A stretch of DNA of 64,000 nucleotides from Pontivivens sp032464575 (GTDB taxonomy: Bacteria > Pseudomonadota > Alphaproteobacteria > Rhodobacterales > Rhodobacteraceae), in the NCBI GenBank assembly GCA_032464575.1, contig JAWDKM010000005.1, positions 248,001-312,000 of the forward strand, read 5' to 3'. The position numbers and the translations under genes are program-made. Under the pieces are notes generated by a model. It was not told the DNA's origin. It saw only the letters and a program-made list of their open reading frames with translations, and did not search any database. Below, in pieces: positions 58,518-64,000 of this stretch. Position 1 is the first letter of the stretch. Each line of letters opens with the position of its first letter.

Positions 58518-58956
58518 CCGGCCATGTCCCGCATCACCACTCAACCTGACGTTGCGCCTGGGGCTACCTTCCGACAGGCCAGCGCGGCAGGGGCGCAACA
58601 AGAGTACGATTGCGAAATACGATGTGCTCGCGGCGTGAAGAAGTCGCGAAGACTGGCTTTGGAAAAGTGCGAATCGCTCGCTCGATTGATTCAACGCGCG
58701 CCTGGATTATGATCGTTTGCGCACATTTGTTGCGGTCCTTACGTTAAGACTTGAAGGTATGATGTGCTGTTGCAAATTTTCTTGGAGCCGTCGTTCCCTT
58801 GCTCTCCAGCCCCATCCGCGCGATTTGGGCTAGGAAAATAAGGGCGGGCGTGTGGCCAACGAGTGGCATTTTACTGTTGTTTGTTCTCAACATGACGCCT
58901 TTTCACCCCTCGCTATCCCCTTGGTTGAGCAATTTTTTGCCGATACACTTTTTTAC
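58518..58956. other. AT-rich gap before the hypothetical membrane protein
   Basis: 439 bases with a clear drop in GC in the second half. A possible promoter is TTGCGC (58717-58722), 17 bases, TACGTT (58740-58745). The frame from a GTG at 58852 joins the next gene, but this section uses codons such as TTT, GTT and TGT that are rare in the neighbours, so I treat it as untranslated leader. Nothing else is recognised. Confidence 0.5.
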
Positions 58957-59706
58957 ATGACCGATTCGCGTGTAACCCGCTCCTGGATCGAGGAGAAAAT
59001 GGCCGAGGCCGATGCCATGTACGCCGCGCAGCTTGAGAAAGCGCGGCGCGATGCGGCGGAGCTTCAGGTCAGATCGCAGCCTCAGAAGGCCGCGAAGCGC
59101 CGTGCGCGCACGCTCGACGACATGATCGACGCGCCGCAGGCTGCCAACAATACAAGCGCGCCTCGCTTTGCCCGGCGCGCTCGCACCGCCCTCATGTTCA
59201 CCGTGATGGGGGCCGTCATCGCCCTTGCCGGCGAGCGTCTGGCCTATTCCGCGAAGTCGGAGAAGGTGATCGTCGCGGCCGATCCTGCCGAGATGATCCA
59301 CGAATTGGCTGGCACCATCTCCACCGGGGAGATCGTGGTATCGGACCGGGCGCAGCTCTCGCGCCTGGATGCCTCGATCGAAAACCTTCGATCGGCCGCA
59401 ACGGCCGTGGTGGCAGGCGCGGACACCGCCGACGGAGCGGCCTTCGTCAGTCAGCTCCACAGTGGTGCCATGCGTATCGAGATGGGCGAGGCCGTGATGC
59501 TGCTGCCACCTGGCGGGACGCCGGTGCCGTTGTCATTCACCCGCTCTCACGGCCAGATCTTCGGTGGCTACCTCAACCAGCAATACGTCACGGCGAGCGT
59601 CGGACAATCCCTTGGCGGAACTGAGATTCTGCCGGAGGGCTGCGATGTGAGTGTCACCCGAGTGGCGCCCGAGCAATTCGCGGTCGTCCTGCTCAGCTGC
59701 AACTGA
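58957..59706 (+). CDS. Hypothetical single-pass membrane protein
   Basis: 249 residues from the ATG at 58957. The cytoplasmic N-terminal ~85 residues are charged and coiled-coil-like (AEADAMYAAQLEKARRDAAE). A membrane helix follows at ~95-115 (TALMFTVMGAVIALAGERLA). The remaining ~135 residues are outside, with Cys near the end (PEGCDVS, LLSCN) that may form a disulfide. There is no ribosome site at this ATG; a GTG at 58852 has AGGGCGGG but poor codon use. No family recognised. It lies just before the sdh operon with a large inverted repeat after it. Confidence 0.65.
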   Translation: MTDSRVTRSWIEEKMAEADAMYAAQLEKARRDAAELQVRSQPQKAAKRRARTLDDMIDAPQAANNTSAPRFARRARTALMFTVMGAVIALAGERLAYSAKSEKVIVAADPAEMIHELAGTISTGEIVVSDRAQLSRLDASIENLRSAATAVVAGADTADGAAFVSQLHSGAMRIEMGEAVMLLPPGGTPVPLSFTRSHGQIFGGYLNQQYVTASVGQSLGGTEILPEGCDVSVTRVAPEQFAVVLLSCN

Positions 59707-59710
59707 CGTC

Positions 59711-59750
59711 TGGAGTGTGATCACAGCAAAAATTTTGTGATCACACTCCA
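59711..59750. promoter_or_regulatory. 15-bp inverted repeat made of two TGTGATCACA palindromes
   Basis: TGGAGTGTGATCACA (59711-59725) and TGTGATCACACTCCA (59736-59750) form a perfect inverted repeat with a 10-base A/T-rich loop. Each arm contains the self-palindrome TGTGATCACA, centres 20 bp apart. It lies 5 bases after the preceding stop and 127 bases before sdhC. It could be a hairpin terminator (no T-run follows) or a double operator. Confidence 0.75.
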
Positions 59751-59876
59751 CTTCCCTGCGTCAAGTTTTCACGGATTCGTTCGGCATACGCGGGCATTCC
59801 GGGGTTTGGCGGCGCTTTCAACTGGTCTAGTTTAGCTGCGATACCCATACAGGTACGCAACCGACCAGGAGACCGC

Positions 59877-60260
59877 ATGGCCGACGTCAATCGGGGCAAC
59901 CGCCCGCTTTCGCCGCACCTGACGATCTACAAGCCGCAGCTGACCTCGGTCACGTCTATCCTGACGCGGATCACCGGTAACGCCCTGCTTGTCGCGTCGC
60001 TGCTGATCGTATGGTGGTTTCTCGCGCTGGCGAGCGGTCCGGAGGCATTTGCAACGGCGAACGGCTTGATTACGTCCGTCCTCGGCGACCTCGTGATGCT
60101 CGGTTCGGTCTGGGCGCTCTGGTACCACTTCCTCGCCGGCCTGCGACATCTCTACTGGGACACCGGCCGTGGTCTCGACCTCGAAACGGCTTACAGGCTG
60201 GGATGGGGCGTCGTCATCGGCTCTGGCGTGCTCACCATCCTAACCATCATCGCGGTCTGA
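59877..60260 (+). CDS. sdhC: Succinate dehydrogenase cytochrome b556 subunit
   Basis: 127 residues with three membrane helices. NRGNRPLSPHLTIYKPQLTS near the N-terminus and ILTRITGNAL are family signatures. The haem-ligand His is in LAGLRHLYWDTG near residue 88. With SdhD it anchors complex II and holds haem b and the quinone site. AGGAGA precedes the start. Confidence 0.95.
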   Translation: MADVNRGNRPLSPHLTIYKPQLTSVTSILTRITGNALLVASLLIVWWFLALASGPEAFATANGLITSVLGDLVMLGSVWALWYHFLAGLRHLYWDTGRGLDLETAYRLGWGVVIGSGVLTILTIIAV

Positions 60261-60271
60261 GGGAGGCTCAC

Positions 60272-60643
60272 ATGGATTATCGCACCGACTACAAGCGCGT
60301 GATGGGTCTGGGCTCGGCCAAGGACGGGACCGAGCATTTCTGGCAGGTCAAGCTCAGCTCGATTGCGCTGGCCATCCTGATCCCGCTCTTCATTTTCACC
60401 TTCGGCCGCACACTGGGCAGCGACTACGAGACGGCGCTCGCCGTCTACTCCCAGCCCTTCCCGGCCATCGTCGCGGCCCTGACACTCGTCGTGGGCTGGA
60501 TGCACTTTAAGCAAGGCGTGCAGGTCCTGATCGAGGATTACACGGGCGGGGCCACGCGCACCGCTCTGATCGTCGCCACGACCTGCCTGAGCTATGCCGC
60601 AGCGGCCGCCGGCATCTTCGCCGTGGCCCGCATAGCGCTCTGA
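60272..60643 (+). CDS. sdhD: Succinate dehydrogenase membrane anchor subunit
   Basis: 123 residues with three membrane helices. The motif GSAKDGTEHFWQVKLSSIAL near residue 14 and GWMHFKQGVQVLIEDYTGG near 73 are characteristic of alphaproteobacterial SdhD; the second includes the region near the quinone site. It follows sdhC by 11 bases with GAGGGAGG before its ATG. Confidence 0.93.
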   Translation: MDYRTDYKRVMGLGSAKDGTEHFWQVKLSSIALAILIPLFIFTFGRTLGSDYETALAVYSQPFPAIVAALTLVVGWMHFKQGVQVLIEDYTGGATRTALIVATTCLSYAAAAAGIFAVARIAL

Positions 60644-60656
60644 GGAGATTACCCAC

Positions 60657-62462
60657 ATGTCCGCTTACGAATTCATCGATCACACCTATGACGTCGTCGT
60701 GGTGGGCGCCGGCGGATCCGGTCTGCGCGCGACGCTGGGCATGGCCGAACAGGGCCTGCGCACCGCCTGCGTGACCAAGGTCTTTCCGACCCGGTCCCAT
60801 ACGGTGGCGGCGCAGGGCGGCATCGCCGCCAGCCTCGGCAACATGGGTCCGGATTCGTGGCAATGGCACATGTACGACACGGTGAAGGGTTCCGACTGGC
60901 TCGGCGACACCGACGCGATGGAGTACCTCGCCCGCGAGGCGCCCAAGGCGGTCTACGAGCTGGAGCATTATGGCGTCCCGTTCTCGCGCACCGAGGAAGG
61001 CAAGATCTACCAGCGCCCCTTCGGCGGCCACACGACCGAGTTCGGTGAGGGCCCGCCGGTGCAGCGCACCTGTGCCGCGGCCGACCGAACCGGCCACGCG
61101 ATCCTGCACACGCTCTACGGCCAGTCGCTGAAGCAGCAGGCCGAGTTCTACATCGAGTACTTCGCGACCGACCTCATCATGTCCGAGGATGGCGAGTGCC
61201 AGGGCGTCATCGCATGGAAGCTCGACGACGGCACGCTGCATCGCTTCAACGCGAAGATGGTGGTGCTGGCAACGGGAGGCTACGGTCGCGCCTATTTCTC
61301 GGCGACCTCCGCCCACACCTGCACTGGCGACGGCGGCGGCATGGTCGCGCGCCAGGGCCTGCCGCTGCAGGACATGGAGTTCGTGCAGTTCCACCCGACC
61401 GGCATCTACGGCGCTGGTTGCCTGATCACCGAAGGCGCGCGCGGCGAGGGTGGCTACCTCACCAATTCCGAGGGCGAGCGGTTCATGGAACGCTATGCGC
61501 CCACCTACAAGGATCTCGCCTCCCGCGACGTGGTCTCGCGCTGCATGACGATGGAGATCCGGGAGGGCCGTGGCGTCGGCAAGGATGGGGATCACATCCA
61601 CCTCCACCTCGACCACCTGCCCGCCGAGGCGCTGGCCGAGCGGCTGCCGGGCATCTCCGAGAGCGCCCGCATCTTCGCCGGTGTCGACGTGACCAAGGAG
61701 CCGATCCCGGTGCTGCCGACGGTCCACTACAACATGGGCGGCATTCCGACGAACTACTGGGGCGAGGTGCTCGACCCGACCGAGGACGATCCCGACCGGA
61801 TTGTGCCCGGCCTGATGGCCGTGGGCGAGGCGGGTTGCGCGAGCGTGCATGGTGCCAACCGCCTCGGCTCCAACTCGCTGATCGACCTCGTCGTCTTCGG
61901 TCGCGCCGCCGCGATCAAGGCGGGCAATGTCGTGGATCCCGAAGCGAAGAATGCCGACTTCAACGCCAAGAGTGTCGAAAGCGCGATGGACCGCTTCGAC
62001 AAGTTGCGCCATGCCGAGGGCTCAACCCCGACCGCCGAGCTGCGGCTCGATATGCAGAAAGCGATGCAGGCCGACGCCGCCGTCTTCCGCACCGACAAGA
62101 CGCTGGCCGAGGGGGTTGAAAAGATGACCGCCATCGCCGGCCGGATGAGCGATGTCAGCGTCACCGACCGCAGCCTCGTCTGGAACTCCGACCTGATGGA
62201 GACGCTGGAGCTCACCAACCTGATGCCCAACGCGCTCGCGACCGTCGTCTCGGCGGAGGCCCGCAAGGAGAGCCGCGGCGCCCACGCGCACGAGGACTAC
62301 CCCGACCGCGACGACGAGAACTGGCGCGTCCATTCCTTGGCCTACGTAAACGGCAAGGGCACGACGCTGGGCTACCGCCCCGTCCACCTCTCCCCGCTCA
62401 CCGGCCACAATGAGGGCGGCATCGACCTCGCCAAGATCGCCCCCAAGGCACGGGTGTACTGA
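60657..62462 (+). CDS. sdhA: Succinate dehydrogenase flavoprotein subunit
   Basis: 601 residues. VVVGAGGSGLRATLGMAEQG binds FAD; the His for covalent FAD lies in TRSHTVAAQGGIAAS near residue 44. HPTGIYGAGCLITEGARGEG and MGGIPTNYWGEVL are active-site segments. It oxidises succinate to fumarate. GAGGAG lies before the ATG. Two genes unrelated to respiration separate it from sdhB. Confidence 0.97.
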   Translation: MSAYEFIDHTYDVVVVGAGGSGLRATLGMAEQGLRTACVTKVFPTRSHTVAAQGGIAASLGNMGPDSWQWHMYDTVKGSDWLGDTDAMEYLAREAPKAVYELEHYGVPFSRTEEGKIYQRPFGGHTTEFGEGPPVQRTCAAADRTGHAILHTLYGQSLKQQAEFYIEYFATDLIMSEDGECQGVIAWKLDDGTLHRFNAKMVVLATGGYGRAYFSATSAHTCTGDGGGMVARQGLPLQDMEFVQFHPTGIYGAGCLITEGARGEGGYLTNSEGERFMERYAPTYKDLASRDVVSRCMTMEIREGRGVGKDGDHIHLHLDHLPAEALAERLPGISESARIFAGVDVTKEPIPVLPTVHYNMGGIPTNYWGEVLDPTEDDPDRIVPGLMAVGEAGCASVHGANRLGSNSLIDLVVFGRAAAIKAGNVVDPEAKNADFNAKSVESAMDRFDKLRHAEGSTPTAELRLDMQKAMQADAAVFRTDKTLAEGVEKMTAIAGRMSDVSVTDRSLVWNSDLMETLELTNLMPNALATVVSAEARKESRGAHAHEDYPDRDDENWRVHSLAYVNGKGTTLGYRPVHLSPLTGHNEGGIDLAKIAPKARVY

Positions 62463-62473
62463 GGCCCAACCGC

Positions 62474-63205
62474 ATGGAGATCCGCTTCGAAGACAGGACC
62501 TTCTCCTTTCCCGATCTGCCGCCCGGTGACCACATCGCGCGGCAGATCGAGAAGAAGCGGACGTTCTACGAGGTCGATATGCTCACCGCGCTGGCGCAGA
62601 AAGTGCGGGCCGATGGCTGGGCCATCGACTGCGGCTCGAACATCGGAAACCATGCCCTCTTCTTCGCCGGCGTCATGGGACTGCGCTGCATCGCGTTCGA
62701 ACCCGTGGCGCGAAACCGCAATATCCTGCAACGTCTCGTCGACACCAATGAATTGACGGATCGGATCGAAATCCGGGCAGAGGCGCTGGGAGACGTGCCG
62801 GGCGAGGTCGTTCTATCGACGCCGGACGAGGCAAATGCCGGGATGTTCCGCATCGTCGACGGTGCCGATACGGGCGAGCGGGCCTCCATCGTCCGGCTCG
62901 ACGATGCATTACAGACAACTCAGGCGCCCGTCCGCCTCCTCAAGATCGACGTCGAGGGCTACGAGACCAACGTCCTGCGCGGCGCGGTCGGGATCATTAC
63001 GCGGGACAGGCCATTGATCGTAGCGGAACTCGCGAGTCTGGACGAGTACGACCGTTTTCGTGCGGAACTCGACCGCCACCACTACGTCGCCGCCGAGGTC
63101 CATAATGCGACTCCGACCGTCGTTTTCGCGCCTGACGGGCGGGAGAAGGGACGCCCCATCCGTCGTGAGATCGCGCGGTTCGAAAAGAAGCACGGCACGC
63201 GATGA
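62474..63205 (+). CDS. FkbM-family methyltransferase
   Basis: 243 residues. The SAM-binding motif AIDCGSNIGNHALFFAG is near residue 55, the acidic FEPVARNRNIL near 75 and RLLKIDVEGYETNVLRGA near 155, the pattern of FkbM-type methyltransferases that often methylate sugars or natural products. Its end overlaps the next gene (ATGA). It lies 11 bases after sdhA and before sdhB, an odd place; I infer modification of a glycan or small molecule. Confidence 0.85.
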   Translation: MEIRFEDRTFSFPDLPPGDHIARQIEKKRTFYEVDMLTALAQKVRADGWAIDCGSNIGNHALFFAGVMGLRCIAFEPVARNRNILQRLVDTNELTDRIEIRAEALGDVPGEVVLSTPDEANAGMFRIVDGADTGERASIVRLDDALQTTQAPVRLLKIDVEGYETNVLRGAVGIITRDRPLIVAELASLDEYDRFRAELDRHHYVAAEVHNATPTVVFAPDGREKGRPIRREIARFEKKHGTR

Positions 63206-63927
63206 TCGTAGCGAACCTCGCAACATATCCGGCGCGCCGCTCCAACCTGCTATCCGTCGTGCACGCGATGGCGCCACAGGTGGATCGCATCAACCTTGTA
63301 CTCAACGAGTACGACGGCGTCCCGGACGAGCTTGCAGGCGTGTCCAACCTCAACCCGATCCTTCCGTCCGAGAACACCCGCGACACCGGCAAGTTCCTAC
63401 CAGAAACGGGCGACGCGGACCTCGTGTTCCTGATCGACGACGACCAGATCTATCCACCGGACTACGTGGAGTTTTCCCGCAGATCAGTCGAAAACGTTGA
63501 TCTCGACCGCTTCGTCGCAGGGTTTCACGGCACCATCTATCGCCCGCGACGGCTCAAGACCCTCTTCAAGCCGATCCTGCAGCGGCGCAAGGTCTTCTTC
63601 TTCAAGAAGGGGTTGGAGTGCACGACCCGCGTTTCGCAGCTCGGCACCGGTCACCTCGTCGCGCGGCCCTCGGCCCTGCCGCCCTATGACTACATGAAGG
63701 ACGCCAAACGCTTCGTCGACATCCGCTTCGCCCGCTGGTGCCATGAGCAGAAGATCCCGATGCTCTGCTTGGCCCGCGCGAAGGGCTACCTCGACGACAT
63801 CGCGTTCGAGGAAACGATCTACAACGACTTCACGGTCAGACAACCCAAACACGTCATGAGCGAAATCATGGCATTCGCTCACAAAGGCAAAGACTTGGGC
63901 CGCGCCGCACCGCTGCTGTCGCAGTAG
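63202..63927 (+). CDS. Glycosyltransferase-like protein with DDD motif
   Basis: 241 residues. MIVANLATYPARRSNLLSVV begins a GT-A-type fold, and LVFLIDDDQIYPPDYVE near residue 75 supplies the metal-binding acid motif of family-2-like glycosyltransferases. GTGHLVARPSALP resembles an acceptor loop, and RFVDIRFARWCHEQKIPM the C-terminal part. No membrane segments. It is coupled to the FkbM methyltransferase (ATGA overlap) and is followed 34 bases later by sdhB. It may make a decorated glycan with its neighbour. Confidence 0.75.
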   Translation: MIVANLATYPARRSNLLSVVHAMAPQVDRINLVLNEYDGVPDELAGVSNLNPILPSENTRDTGKFLPETGDADLVFLIDDDQIYPPDYVEFSRRSVENVDLDRFVAGFHGTIYRPRRLKTLFKPILQRRKVFFFKKGLECTTRVSQLGTGHLVARPSALPPYDYMKDAKRFVDIRFARWCHEQKIPMLCLARAKGYLDDIAFEETIYNDFTVRQPKHVMSEIMAFAHKGKDLGRAAPLLSQ

Positions 63928-63961
63928 CGGCGACGCCCCCACGATTGGAGAGGATCAGTCA

Positions 63962-64000
63962 ATGGTTGAACTCGCACTTCCCAAGAATTCCCGCGTGACC
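63962..64000 (+). CDS. sdhB: Succinate dehydrogenase iron-sulfur subunit, first 13 codons (partial)
   Basis: The visible residues MVELALPKNSRVT match the start of alphaproteobacterial SdhB as I recall it (MV-L-LPKNS). GGAGAGGA lies 7 bases before the ATG. The gene continues beyond the window. Identification from 13 residues rests on position after sdhCDA. Confidence 0.75.
   Translation, partial: MVELALPKNSRVT

Noticed and set aside
58524..58712. 62-codon open frame after mch
   Set aside because: No ribosome site, no hydrophobic or conserved pattern, and codon use unlike the neighbours.
59711..59750. FNR/FnrL site upstream of sdh
   Set aside because: The FNR consensus is TTGAT-N4-ATCAA; TGTGATCACA has different half-sites and no four-base spacer, so I do not call it an FNR box.
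1..64000. CRISPR arrays, tRNA or rRNA genes, insertion sequences, prophage genes
   Set aside because: I looked for regular direct repeats with spacers, cloverleaf-like CCA-ended segments, and transposase or phage motifs, and found none. The repeats present are hairpin-type intergenic elements.

Overview
This window is a stretch of chromosome from a high-GC alphaproteobacterium. Gene content and order point to the Rhodobacteraceae (Rhodobacter/Paracoccus/roseobacter relatives). The main clues are a smo/mtlK polyol operon, MipZ, a phasin with PhaR-type boxes, a Cys-less L31, the mdh ... mcl2-nnrU-DUF1737-mch ... sdhCDA block (ethylmalonyl-CoA pathway next to TCA genes), and a dispersed 3'-end repeat. 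I saw no rRNA, tRNA, insertion sequence, prophage or CRISPR array.

Layout. 1-7.1 kb: the end of a LacI-type regulator, a palindromic operator, then smoE-F-G-K-smoS-mtlK for uptake and oxidation of sorbitol/mannitol. 7.1-12.1 kb: one very large minus-strand gene for an extracellular nuclease/phosphatase (RTX repeats, cadherin-like domain, three lamin-tail-like repeats, endonuclease/exonuclease/phosphatase domain). 12.4-16.5 kb: a tightly overlapping minus-strand operon, CDP-alcohol phosphatidyltransferase plus a YnjB-YnjC-YnjD ABC transporter. 16.7-28 kb: housekeeping genes (RidA, FtsK, DapC-like aminotransferase, NAD kinase, RecJ, homoserine dehydrogenase, DUF2306 membrane protein, TrhO). 28-31 kb: a lone large TadG-like protein.

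31-38.6 kb: the translation block ffh, two GNAT genes, chorismate mutase, rpsP, bluB, rimM, trmD, rplS, a membrane protein and rpmE. 38.6-49 kb: mipZ, a SPOR-domain D,D-carboxypeptidase, phasin, clpS, an rRNA methyltransferase, a secreted nuclease-like protein, an acyl-CoA synthetase, an atypical SDR, and folC-accD. 49-55 kb: a class IV aminotransferase, cytochrome b561, quinone oxidoreductase, mdh, an HWE histidine kinase with a stand-alone receiver, and a TauE/SafE permease. 55.8-58.5 kb: the overlapping mcl2-nnrU-DUF1737-mch cluster. 59.9-64 kb: sdhC-D-A, then two glycan-type genes (FkbM methyltransferase and a DDD-motif glycosyltransferase) placed before the start of sdhB at the window edge.

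How the genes work together. Sorbitol and mannitol enter through SmoEFGK and are oxidised by SmoS and MtlK. Mch and Mcl2 are late steps of acetyl-CoA assimilation whose products enter the TCA cycle, where Mdh and Sdh act. The least explained items are the YnjFBCD-type operon, the architecture of the large nuclease, the glycan genes inside sdh, the two GNAT genes carrying the same 38-bp palindromic element in frame, and several inverted-repeat elements, including a two-copy element of fixed internal length with unrelated cores.
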